Made by a program: the position numbers and the translations under genes
Notes under the pieces: generated by a model
Databases searched by the model: none
What the model was told of the DNA's origin: nothing
What the model saw: the letters and a program-made list of their open reading frames with translations, nothing else
Source: Primorskyibacter flagellatus
Lineage (GTDB): Bacteria > Pseudomonadota > Alphaproteobacteria > Rhodobacterales > Rhodobacteraceae
Assembly: GCF_900176485.1 (NCBI RefSeq)
Contig: NZ_FWYD01000008.1
Location: forward strand, 56,482-120,481
DNA: 64,000 nucleotides
Direction: 5' to 3'
In this document: positions 1 through 6,963 of the stretch, in pieces
How positions within the stretch are numbered: position 1 is the first letter of the stretch
How the letters are laid out: every line of letters begins with the position of its first letter

Positions 1-443
1 CCCTTCACCGGTTTGGTCACAATATAGGTAAAATAGCGCGCCAGGCCGATGCGGGCCTCCAGCATGCTGTCAATCAGGCGTTGATAGGCGTCAATATCGC
101 GGGTGACGACCTGCATCAGATAATCAAAACCGCCGCCCAAGGCCCAGCAGGCCGTGACCTCGTCATACCGGTGCAGCGCATCCTCGAACACGCGGAAGGT
201 GGCGGCAGTGTGATCGGCAAGTTCCACGGCGACAAAGACGAACACATGCGGGCCAAGCTTGCGCAGATTGACCTGCGCGCCGTAGCCGTCGATCAGGCCT
301 GCCCGCTCCAGCTTGCGCAGACGTTCCCAGCAAGGCGTGGGCGACAATCCCACGGCCTCGGCAAGGGCGGCCTTGGTGATGCGCCCGTCCCGGCTGAGCA
401 CCGTCAGGATTTGCAAATCGCGCGCGTCGAGCCGCTGCATCAT
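1..443 (-). CDS. Lrp/AsnC-family transcriptional regulator (partial)
   Basis: About 147 residues are visible; the gene runs off the left edge, so its C-terminus is missing. The N-terminus (MMQRLDARDLQIL) leads into a winged helix-turn-helix typical of AsnC/Lrp proteins (GRITKAALAEAVGLS, then CWERLRKLERAGLI). The RAM ligand-binding domain follows, with the characteristic HVFVFVAVEL stretch and the GGGFDYLMQVV segment. Members bind amino acids and control amino-acid metabolism genes. The start could be either of two adjacent ATGs (443 or 440). It is transcribed away from the DUF1328 gene; its target is probably off the window. The family is clear, the ligand unknown. Confidence 0.9.
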   Translation of the reverse strand, partial: MMQRLDARDLQILTVLSRDGRITKAALAEAVGLSPTPCWERLRKLERAGLIDGYGAQVNLRKLGPHVFVFVAVELADHTAATFRVFEDALHRYDEVTACWALGGGFDYLMQVVTRDIDAYQRLIDSMLEARIGLARYFTYIVTKPVK

Positions 444-640
444 GTAACCAAAGGAGAAATCTGGAGGATCACTTTCTGGACGTCCTTAGGAAACATGCGC
501 CTGCACTGCGCTTTGTTCCTAGCACGGACGCGCGTGCGTCCGCAAACCTCGTACATCATGGCTCGGGACGGCCCCCGAACCTGACTTTGCACAACGCATT
601 TAAAGACATTTTGTTCCAATCAGATCGCCAAAAATACTCT

Positions 641-666
641 GGAACCGCTCCGCCGATCTCGGCGTT
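641..666 (+). promoter_or_regulatory. EcfG-type promoter for the DUF1328 gene
   Basis: GGAAC at 641-645 and CGTT at 663-666 are separated by exactly 17 bases. This is the consensus recognised by the alphaproteobacterial general-stress sigma factor EcfG. It lies 57 bases upstream of the small membrane-protein gene at 724 and is correctly oriented. The same consensus recurs at the phyR/nepR and PRC-barrel promoters nearby, which supports a shared regulon. Confidence 0.8.
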
Positions 667-723
667 TTCCTCTCACAACGCGTCAGAACGACGCGACGAA
701 AACACACTGAAAGGAGGCCCCCT

Positions 724-897
724 ATGCTTGGTTGGGCACTGACATTTCTTGTAGTTGCACTGATCGCCGCGTTGTTCGGCTTTGGTGGCATAGCCGGCGC
801 GTCTGCCGGTATCGCACAGATCCTGTTCTTCATCTTCGTGGTGCTGTTTGTCATTGCGATGATCGTACGCGCTTTCAAAGGACGACCGCCGGTCTGA
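724..897 (+). CDS. DUF1328 small membrane protein
   Basis: This is a 57-residue protein starting [19 protein letters not shown], preceded by a strong AAAGGAGG ribosome-binding site. Two hydrophobic segments (about residues 4-22 and 30-49) are joined by the Gly/Ala-rich turn [12 protein letters not shown], and the C-terminus is short and basic (RAFKGRPPV). This matches the DUF1328 (YtjA-like) family of small inner-membrane proteins, whose function is unknown. An EcfG-type promoter stands directly upstream, so it is predicted to be induced by general stress. A hairpin terminator follows at 920-946. Confidence 0.88.
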   Translation: MLGWALTFLVVALIAALFGFGGIAGASAGIAQILFFIFVVLFVIAMIVRAFKGRPPV

Positions 898-919
898 CCG
901 CACGGCTTGGATCACATGA

Positions 920-946
920 AAAGGGCGGTCGATGTGACCGCCCTTT
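920..946. terminator. Bidirectional hairpin between the DUF1328 gene and phyR
   Basis: Perfect 11-bp arms (AAAGGGCGGTC at 920-930 and its complement at 936-946) enclose a 5-base loop. The A- and T-rich edges of the arms make it usable in both directions. It sits between two convergent genes. Confidence 0.75.
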
Positions 947-970
947 CGCGTTTAGCCGTTGCGTAATAGT

Positions 971-1783
971 TCAGGCATTCAATGTTTCTGTCGACGCAAA
1001 GAACATTGCCTGACTGATCGCGGATTGCACCTGTTCTTCCGAGTAAGGCTTGGTGATGACGAATGCAGGCTCCGGTCGCTCGCCGGTCAAAAGGCGCTCG
1101 GGGAAGGCGGTGATGAAAACCACCGGGATCTCTCCTGCTGCGGACAGAATGTCATTCACCGCGTCAATCCCCGAAGACCCATCAGCAAGCTGGATATCCG
1201 ACAGGATAAGGTCAGGGCGCTCTTTCTGAGCCAGCGATACAGCACCGTCGCGGGTCCGCCCGACACCAGTGATGGCATGCCCCATATCCGCAATGATGCT
1301 TTGCAGGTCCAGCGCGATCACGGCCTCGTCTTCGATCACAAGAATACGACCAGACAGGCTGGTTTCCATCTCGCGGCGCGCGATCGTCAGCAACTCTTCG
1401 GCCTCTTCAGCCGAAATCTGCATGATCGACCCGATGTCGCGATGAGAGAAGCTCTCGATCGTGTAGAGCAACAAAACCTCGCGGGTGTTCGGCGTCAGAT
1501 CGGCCATATGCGCCTGAGCGCGGCGCCCAATCGCTGTCTCGTCCTCTGCGACGGGCGCGCCCGCGCTGGTCCAGATGACGTGAAAGGCCCGAAACAGCGC
1601 AACCTTGGGGTCAAGCTCGGCATCAAAGATCGTCCGATCCTCCAGCAAAGCCTCCAACGTGGCGAGCGCGTAGTTGTCCCCCGTGGTCTGGCTACCCGTC
1701 AATGCGCGGGCGTAACGCCGCAAGTAAGGCAACAGGCTGCCAACTGTTTCCGCGAAATCCGCAGCGGAGCGACCATCCGTCAT
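971..1783 (-). CDS. phyR: PhyR, general stress response anti-anti-sigma response regulator
   Basis: This 270-residue protein has the PhyR architecture: an N-terminal EcfG sigma-like domain (about residues 1-135) and a C-terminal receiver domain (about 146-265). Receiver landmarks are the acidic pair in VIEDEAVIALDL, the phospho-acceptor Asp196 in LILSDIQLADG, Thr225 and Lys245 (VITKPYS). When phosphorylated, PhyR binds the anti-sigma factor NepR and frees EcfG. The start at 1783 was chosen over longer upstream readings because an AAGAGGT site precedes it and the family normally begins here. It is divergent from nepR-ecfG and shares overlapping EcfG promoters with them. Confidence 0.95.
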   Translation of the reverse strand: MTDGRSAADFAETVGSLLPYLRRYARALTGSQTTGDNYALATLEALLEDRTIFDAELDPKVALFRAFHVIWTSAGAPVAEDETAIGRRAQAHMADLTPNTREVLLLYTIESFSHRDIGSIMQISAEEAEELLTIARREMETSLSGRILVIEDEAVIALDLQSIIADMGHAITGVGRTRDGAVSLAQKERPDLILSDIQLADGSSGIDAVNDILSAAGEIPVVFITAFPERLLTGERPEPAFVITKPYSEEQVQSAISQAMFFASTETLNA

Positions 1784-1809
1784 TTTTTCGTACCTCTTGT
1801 GTTTTTCTT

Positions 1810-1842
1810 GGAACCTAACGTTCCTCTGTGGCGTTCGGTTCC
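1810..1842. promoter_or_regulatory. Overlapping divergent EcfG promoters (phyR and nepR-ecfG)
   Basis: On the plus strand GGAAC (1810-1814), 17 bases, then CGTT (1832-1835) point to nepR. On the minus strand GGAAC (1842-1838), 17 bases, then CGTT (1820-1817) point to phyR. The two promoters interlock, so the -10 of each lies inside the spacer of the other. Both match the EcfG consensus exactly. Autoregulation of this locus by EcfG is well known; the interlocked geometry is read directly from the sequence. Confidence 0.88.
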
Positions 1843-1889
1843 CGTGTTGTGCAATTTTTTGGCTAATAGAAGTGGTGCAGGGGAACAGG

Positions 1890-2036
1890 ATGGCTCTACC
1901 AAACCGAAAGTCTGGCTTAGAAGAACAGATAGAGGAAAACCTTCGCAAGGTTTACCAGAAAACTGTCGAAGAGGATGTGCCGGACAGGTTCAAGGCGTTG
2001 CTGGAAAAGCTTAAGGCACAGGAAGCCAATAAATGA
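1890..2036 (+). CDS. nepR: NepR, anti-sigma factor of EcfG
   Basis: NepR is a 48-residue cytoplasmic protein starting MALPNRKSGLEEQIEENLRK and ending in a short charged helix (DRFKALLEKLKAQEANK). The central signature with two amphipathic helices (NLRKVYQKTVEEDVPDRF) is the NepR hallmark that clamps EcfG and is displaced onto PhyR under stress. The ATG at 1890 is chosen because it gives the family length. Its stop overlaps the ecfG start (ATGA at 2033-2036), indicating translational coupling. Transcription is probably from the EcfG promoter at 1810. Confidence 0.93.
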   Translation: MALPNRKSGLEEQIEENLRKVYQKTVEEDVPDRFKALLEKLKAQEANK

Positions 2037-2620
2037 GCGACTTAGAAGCCTCGGAAGAGCATTCCGACCCGCGCGATGAGATCGTGCAGCACCTTCCGTC
2101 GATGCGGGCCTTTGCGTTGAGTCTGACGCGAAACGGCTCTGCCGCGGATGATCTGGTGCAGGACACGGTTGTCAAGGCGTGGAACAAGATCGACCATTTC
2201 GAACCCGGTACCAATATGCGCGCCTGGCTGTTCACCATCCTGCGCAACACCTTCTATTCGGACCGTCGCAAAAGCCGCCGCGAAGTCGCGGATGTCGATG
2301 GGTCCTTTGCCGAAACCCTGTCCGAGAAGCCGCATCACGACGGACGTCTCGCGATGCGCGATTTCGAAGAAGCCTTTGCCAAGCTTGCAGACGAACAGCG
2401 CGAGGCGCTGATCCTCGTGGGCGCATCAGGTTTTTCCTATGAAGATGCTGCCGAAACCTGCGGCGTCGCCATCGGCACCATCAAGAGCCGCGTCAACCGC
2501 GGACGGTCCAGATTGGCCGAATTGCTGGATTTGCACAGCGATGACAGCATGGAAATGACTGACAAAGCGACGATGGCGGTCGTCAATGGCATGATTCCGC
2601 CGGGCAGATTTTCGGCGTGA
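2033..2620 (+). CDS. ecfG: EcfG, ECF sigma factor of the general stress response
   Basis: This 195-residue sigma factor has region 2 at about residues 17-85 (FALSLTRNGSAADDLVQDT, then FKPG-like FEPGTNMRAWLFTILRN) and region 4 at about 110-165 (LADEQREALILV, then YEDAAETCGVAIGTIKSRV). Length and adjacency to nepR and phyR identify it as the ECF15/EcfG type. It directs transcription from GGAAC/CGTT promoters, several of which are visible in this window. It overlaps nepR by 4 bases and the following kinase gene by 4 bases (GTGA). Confidence 0.95.
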   Translation: MSDLEASEEHSDPRDEIVQHLPSMRAFALSLTRNGSAADDLVQDTVVKAWNKIDHFEPGTNMRAWLFTILRNTFYSDRRKSRREVADVDGSFAETLSEKPHHDGRLAMRDFEEAFAKLADEQREALILVGASGFSYEDAAETCGVAIGTIKSRVNRGRSRLAELLDLHSDDSMEMTDKATMAVVNGMIPPGRFSA

Positions 2621-4341
2621 TACGCAGACTTCGCGGCGCGAGCGATGGCCTCGCCTTCAGGTTTGGTGTCATGCTGGCCGCCGCGTTGTTGCCGCTTGGT
2701 CTGATATCGGTTTCGCAAACCGCTGTGGTGGTTGAGAAGTCCCGCCGCAATGCCGAAGCCAACCTGCTTGCGATGACGGCCGCTGCGGCCGGCGGTGAAG
2801 AAGGCCTGCTGCGCAACGCCTTTGGTGCCGCGCAGGCAATCTCCAGCTTTGTTCCGTTGATTCGTGATGACCCTGCGCTATGCACTTCGGTCCTGAAGAA
2901 CTATCTGGACACATCCAGCACCTACAGTTTTGCGGGCTTCATCAATTCGGACGGCATTGTCGAATGTTCTTCTTCGCCGCAGCAACTGAACCTGTCCGGC
3001 AACAAACTGTACTTGACGATGAAGGAAGATCCCCGCCCACGCGTCACCATGTCAGCGTCAGGCTCTGTCAGCGGTGTGCCGGTGATCGTCGTGTCGATAC
3101 CCATCATCAACAATGGTGAATTTATCGGACATGTTTCGGTGTCTCTGCCCCACGGCCACCTGCATTCTCGCGACAACGACGTGAAGAAAGACAGCCCGCT
3201 GGACCTGGTGCTGTTCAACGACACCGGCGAGATCCTGTCGGCCAGTGGCGGCATGAACGGGGTAGAGGTACGTTTGCCGGCAGGACGGCCCTTGCAGAAA
3301 TTCATTGGCAAGCCACAGCAAAGCTTTACCGGCATCACCCGGATGGCTGAAGAACGTGTCTTTGCCGTCGTGCCGGTTGTGCCTGGATTGATATACGCGC
3401 TTGGCAGTTGGCCATCGAAGGTGAACTCGATCACCGCCGGGGCGATCCGCTTGGCAATTCCGCTGCTCTTCCCGGTGCTGATGTGGCTGGCAAGCCTTGC
3501 CGTCGCCTATGTGGCGGTCGAACGGCTGGTGATCCGTCCCACTCGAAACCTGCGGGCACGGATGCTGATGTTCATGCGGTCCCGCGCGATTCAGGCACCA
3601 CGGCAGGACATGATCACCCCTAAAGAGCTGCGTGAAATCGATGAGACCTGGCACCGGCTGGCCGTCAGCGTTTTGCGCGACGAAGCCGAGTTGGAAGATA
3701 TGATCCATGACAAGACGGTGTTGTTGAAAGAAGTCCACCACCGGGTCAAAAACAATCTCCAGCTCATCGCTTCGATCCTCAACATGAAGATCCGCAAATC
3801 CACCAATGACGACGCGCGCGTCGCATTGCGCGATGTACAGGGTCGCGTGATGAGCCTCGCGACCGTTCACCGCAACCTTTACGAAACCTCGCTTCAGGGC
3901 CGGGTTCAGGCCGACGAGCTGGTGAAGGCCATCGTTGACCGCGTGGTTTCGGCGGGCAGTTTGCCGGAAAGCCGGATCAAGATCCGTCAAAGCGCGGACC
4001 GCGTGATCCTCTATCCCGATCAGGCCGTGCCTCTTAGCCTCGCCGTTTCCGAGGCTGCAAGCAATGCGTTGAAATATATTGGCAAGCCCGCAAATGGTGG
4101 TCAGCCGTGGCTGGAAGTCACCCTGCGCGAAACCGAGGATGCCAACGCGGTGCTGCGCGTCGCGAATTCGCTTGGCGAACGTGTCACCGAAGCAAGTGCG
4201 TCAGCCGATAGCGGGGGGTTGGGATCGCAATTGATCGCGGCGTTCGTGGCGCAGCTTGAAGGAACGATGGACGTCACAGAGGACACCGAAATGTTCGTTC
4301 TGGAAATCAATTTTCCCATAGCCGAGTTCAAGGAAAAGTAA
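2617..4341 (+). CDS. Membrane sensor histidine kinase (HisKA_2/HWE-like), probable PhyR kinase
   Basis: This 574-residue protein starts with GTG overlapping the ecfG stop. An N-terminal membrane segment (about residues 15-38) is followed by an extracytoplasmic sensor region of about 240 residues, a second membrane segment near 275-300 and a HAMP-like linker. A HisKA_2 dimerisation domain has the motif KEVHHRVKNNLQL, with His375 as the likely phospho-acceptor. A HATPase_c domain lies in the C-terminal 130 residues (SEAASNALKY). This kinase class feeds PhyR in alphaproteobacteria. Its place in the nepR-ecfG operon makes it the likely cognate PhyR kinase, although some members act as phosphatases. 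Confidence 0.88.
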   Translation: MIRRLRGASDGLAFRFGVMLAAALLPLGLISVSQTAVVVEKSRRNAEANLLAMTAAAAGGEEGLLRNAFGAAQAISSFVPLIRDDPALCTSVLKNYLDTSSTYSFAGFINSDGIVECSSSPQQLNLSGNKLYLTMKEDPRPRVTMSASGSVSGVPVIVVSIPIINNGEFIGHVSVSLPHGHLHSRDNDVKKDSPLDLVLFNDTGEILSASGGMNGVEVRLPAGRPLQKFIGKPQQSFTGITRMAEERVFAVVPVVPGLIYALGSWPSKVNSITAGAIRLAIPLLFPVLMWLASLAVAYVAVERLVIRPTRNLRARMLMFMRSRAIQAPRQDMITPKELREIDETWHRLAVSVLRDEAELEDMIHDKTVLLKEVHHRVKNNLQLIASILNMKIRKSTNDDARVALRDVQGRVMSLATVHRNLYETSLQGRVQADELVKAIVDRVVSAGSLPESRIKIRQSADRVILYPDQAVPLSLAVSEAASNALKYIGKPANGGQPWLEVTLRETEDANAVLRVANSLGERVTEASASADSGGLGSQLIAAFVAQLEGTMDVTEDTEMFVLEINFPIAEFKEK

Positions 4342-4425
4342 CGCAATACCGTTCTGATGCAAGTTTACGCCGCTGGCGCATGATGTTCGATCTCATGTGC
4401 CAGCGACTTGATATGCAGGGCCGTT

Positions 4426-5484
4426 TCAGATTGCAGGCGTACCTGTCGCCGCCTCTTCCTCTGCCAGCGTCGCCAGCCCATCATAGACCGCAATGAACCA
4501 CACCAGGAGCGGGATCGCGACGATACCCCCCAGCGGCCCCCAAAGCCAGAGAAACAGGCACAGCGACAGGAATACCAAGAGCGGATTCACATTCATTTGC
4601 CGGCCGACCAGCGTCGGCGTCACAAATTGTGCCTCGATCAGGTTTAGCCCCACATAGGCAGCGGCCGGCACAAATGCCATACCTCCGGTAAAGACCGCTG
4701 GACCTGCGATGAGCGCAGCCGTGGCAACAAGGGCCGGCCCAAGGTAGACGACAAAGTTCAACAGGCCTGCAACCGCACCCCAGATAATATAACCCGGCAT
4801 TCCGATCAGCTTGAACACAAGCGCGACGCAGACCGCATAGCATACATTGATGATCGTTATGGTCAGCGAGTAGCGGGCAACCAGCCGGTCGGCCTCGTAG
4901 AACTTCAGCGCGGCGGCCTTGGAATTGACGGTCGAAAGCTTGCCCAACCAGCGATAGACATCACTGCGACACAGCAACAGGAAATACAACGCCCCGAGGA
5001 AAATCATCACCTGGCCTAACAGCGCAGGTGCCAGAAACATCAGTTCAGTCAGACTGGGAAACGATTTGCTTGCTTCATCGACGGCATCGCCACCGGCTTC
5101 ACCTGTTGAATTGGATCCCAAGGCACCTGTGACCTCGCGCGACACATCGTCAATGTCACGCAGCAGCCCGCGCAGGCTCCATACCATTTCGCGCATCCCA
5201 CCGCGTATGCTCGGCCATTTTTCATACAACCCGTTTGCGACGGGTTCCAGCAACACGGCCAGCACGACGATCACCAGGACGCATAAAAACAGTGTCATTA
5301 GGCTCGACGCTGTTGCGGGCAATCCGGTGCGCTGCCAGAAATCGGAAATCGGCGTCAGTACGATGGCGAACACAAACGCCAGCGTAAAAGGTGCAAAGAC
5401 GGGTTTGGCAAAATACAACGCGGCAATGACTGCCACCGCAGCGAGGATTGTCAGCTGCCAATGCTGGCGTATGTTGGAATGCAT
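4426..5484 (-). CDS. AI-2E family (PerM/TqsA-like) membrane transporter
   Basis: This 352-residue integral membrane protein has about eight hydrophobic segments and the AI-2E family layout. A short hydrophobic N-terminal pair is followed by a soluble stretch (about residues 85-150), then a dense membrane block with the family motifs VYLGPALVA and LVGRQMNVNPLLVFLSL. Members export varied small molecules or act as ion exchangers; the substrate is not predictable. It starts 15 bases after the PRC-barrel gene on the same strand, so it is probably co-transcribed from the EcfG promoter at 5972-5997. Confidence 0.88.
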   Translation of the reverse strand: MHSNIRQHWQLTILAAVAVIAALYFAKPVFAPFTLAFVFAIVLTPISDFWQRTGLPATASSLMTLFLCVLVIVVLAVLLEPVANGLYEKWPSIRGGMREMVWSLRGLLRDIDDVSREVTGALGSNSTGEAGGDAVDEASKSFPSLTELMFLAPALLGQVMIFLGALYFLLLCRSDVYRWLGKLSTVNSKAAALKFYEADRLVARYSLTITIINVCYAVCVALVFKLIGMPGYIIWGAVAGLLNFVVYLGPALVATAALIAGPAVFTGGMAFVPAAAYVGLNLIEAQFVTPTLVGRQMNVNPLLVFLSLCLFLWLWGPLGGIVAIPLLVWFIAVYDGLATLAEEEAATGTPAI

Positions 5485-5499
5485 CCGCGGGGCTCGCCC

Positions 5500-5925
5500 T
5501 TAACCTTCGAACCGCGGCAAGCGGTCCAGTTCGGCGTTGCTGACCAGAAGTTGCACGGCCGGATCACGCGTTTCACCGTCCAATCCGCGCATCGCCAGTT
5601 GATCAAGGCCAAGATCGACGCGATGCGCGCCCAGTCCCAGAAAACCGCCAATCTCGACGATTGCACCGGTTACGCGACCATCCGGCCCGACGCGCACTTC
5701 CGCTACGGTGCCAACCGTATCGGATTGTTCGTCAAAAACCGGAAGTCCGTGCAACACATCGAAATCCACGACCGCAGGGCTGGGCAGGTCAGTCGCAGCG
5801 TGGATCGCGGTGGGCGTTGACATTTCGGTGTCGGCCCAAAGCCCCGCGACAGCGGTGGCACCAGTCAAGACGACACCTGCCATGATTGCAGCGCTTGCGC
5901 TGAGGGTCAAAAACTTGCGGGGCAT
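5500..5925 (-). CDS. PRC-barrel domain protein with N-terminal export signal
   Basis: This is a 141-residue protein. The start at 5925 is set by an AAAGGAGGAC ribosome-binding site. Residues 1-28 look like a signal peptide or membrane anchor (SASAAIMAGVVLTGATAVAG). A single PRC-barrel fold spans about residues 55-130 (LPVFDEQSDTVGTVAEVRV, then VDLGLDQLAM). Exported PRC-barrel proteins are common stress-induced envelope proteins in alphaproteobacteria; their biochemical role is unknown. An EcfG promoter lies 47 bases upstream and the AI-2E transporter gene follows. Confidence 0.85.
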   Translation of the reverse strand: MPRKFLTLSASAAIMAGVVLTGATAVAGLWADTEMSTPTAIHAATDLPSPAVVDFDVLHGLPVFDEQSDTVGTVAEVRVGPDGRVTGAIVEIGGFLGLGAHRVDLGLDQLAMRGLDGETRDPAVQLLVSNAELDRLPRFEG

Positions 5926-5971
5926 GGACTGTCCTCCTTTACGACCGATTCTCGGCCTGTGCTGGGCAATC

Positions 5972-5997
5972 AACGCCCGCTGAACGCCATTTGTTCC
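5972..5997 (-). promoter_or_regulatory. EcfG-type promoter for the PRC-barrel/AI-2E pair
   Basis: On the minus strand GGAAC (5997-5993) is followed after exactly 17 bases by CGTT (5975-5972). The start codon of the PRC-barrel gene lies 47 bases downstream. This is a full match to the EcfG consensus in the right orientation. Confidence 0.82.
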
Positions 5998-6054
5998 GCT
6001 TGCCGTGCAAGCATGGCCATCATGTGAGATCCGGCGACCGGGTATTGAGGTATT

Positions 6055-6100
6055 GAGAAAAATTGACACGCCCATCGGATCCGCACCCGATGGGCGTGTC
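6055..6100 (-). terminator. Rho-independent terminator
   Basis: A perfect 14-bp stem (GACACGCCCATCGG at 6065-6078 with its complement at 6087-6100) and 8-base loop are followed on the minus strand by AATTTTTCTC. The T-run exists only on the minus side, which fixes the direction. It would end the candidate small RNA and any read-through from tRNA-Gly. Confidence 0.8.
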
Positions 6101-6235
6101 GATAGCAGAGATGCGCCAGTAAACAGGTGCTCTCTTCTCTGCTCTGCGCCACCGGGGGGAGGGTCCCGAAGGCGCGCATTCAGCTCCCGGTCAGGTCGCG
6201 GCAAATCTGAGGGAGGAAGATTGCCGCGACCTGAC
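6060..6235 (-). ncRNA. Candidate structured small RNA with C-rich (anti-Shine-Dalgarno-like) loops
   Basis: Four hairpins stand back to back in a gene-free stretch: 6190-6235 (perfect 15-bp stem), 6146-6175 (GCGCC/GGCGC outer and CGGG/CCCG inner stem), 6104-6143 (7-bp stem) and 6065-6100 (14-bp stem followed by a U-run on the minus strand). Read on the minus strand, the first loop carries CUUCCUCCCUC and the second ACCCUCCC, both complementary to ribosome-binding sites. Alphaproteobacterial sRNA families with exposed CCUCCUCCC-type loops are known; this resembles them in plan but was not matched to one. No protein reading frame is convincing. The 5' end is undefined: it could have its own promoter or be processed from the tRNA-Gly transcript. 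Confidence 0.5.
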
Positions 6236-6571
6236 TACCTGCCGTAAATTGGACAAGCAGTTTAGTGCCTGAAAATCCAACCTTCCGAGATTTGATTGGT
6301 TCCACACGGATTGAAAGAAATTTACCGTCAGGCTGAACGCCGATGAGAATTGCCAGGTTTTCGCACGATATACAAAGGTTCGACACCCCAGCTTGCCCGG
6401 GCCCAACGCCCTGCATTGACCTGCACGATCGCCGAGAAGCTGCATCACCGTCGCGCGCCGCGAGCATGTTTTCATATCCATCTCGCGCGGCCATCGGTCC
6501 AATGCAACAAGCGAAAACCACGCACAGCCACAAGCGGCATTGTCACGGACGTCTATAATATCTGAAAGGCT
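6236..6571. other. Gene-free stretch between tRNA-Gly and the candidate sRNA
   Basis: No supported gene is seen on either strand. A 146-codon reading frame on the minus strand (6191-6631) only translates through the tRNA and shows the VRFPSPAP artefact typical of that. Confidence 0.6.
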
Positions 6572-6645
6572 TGGAGCGGGCGACGGGAATCGAACCCGTA
6601 TCATCAGCTTGGAAGGCTGAGGTCTTACCATTACACAACGCCCGC
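6572..6645 (-). tRNA. tRNA-Gly (anticodon TCC)
   Basis: The 74-base sequence folds as a tRNA: acceptor stem GCGGGCG/CGCCCGC, anticodon stem-loop CAGCCTTCCAAGCTG with anticodon TCC, T-arm CGGGTTCGATTCCCG, and an encoded CCA end. TCC reads glycine codons GGA and GGG. A sigma-70-like promoter lies just upstream (6658-6686). Confidence 0.97.
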
Positions 6646-6657
6646 TCGACGACTCTT

Positions 6658-6686
6658 CACTTATTTCAGCCTTGTTCCGGCGTCAA
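6658..6686 (-). promoter_or_regulatory. Housekeeping promoter of tRNA-Gly
   Basis: On the minus strand TTGACG (6686-6681) and TAAGTG (6663-6658) are spaced by 17 bases and lie about 13 bases before the mature tRNA 5' end. The rest of the 6646-6963 interval has no supported gene. Confidence 0.6.
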
Positions 6687-6963
6687 GCGCTGGCAGCCGT
6701 TTCGTTGAAACGCTCCGGTTTTTTGCCGGGCGTTTCGGGGCAACCAAACAGCAAATGATCAGCTTCGGCTCCCCCGAAGAAGCAACAGGTGTACCGCAAC
6801 CGCACCCAGCCGACGGCGCGCAATCTCACGAATGCCACGCCGCCGGGCGGTTTTGAACGGGGCAAAATCCAACGCATGCCGACATAGCCAAGCCTTATGC
6901 GCAACTGACAGATTTCATGTTAGACTGCGCAGCAGGACCTTACATCAATCTGAGGCATCGGTC

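Noticed and set aside
6060..6235. Considered RNase P RNA, tmRNA, SRP RNA and 6S RNA for the structured region
   Set aside because: None of their conserved motifs (for example GGAAGGAAGCAG of SRP RNA or the tmRNA tag frame) is present.
6191..6631. 146-codon reading frame on the minus strand overlapping tRNA-Gly
   Set aside because: It translates the tRNA itself and shows the VRFPSPAP artefact; no ribosome-binding site.
6683..6904. 73-codon minus-strand frame upstream of tRNA-Gly
   Set aside because: No ribosome-binding site, overlaps the tRNA promoter and has no recognisable family features.
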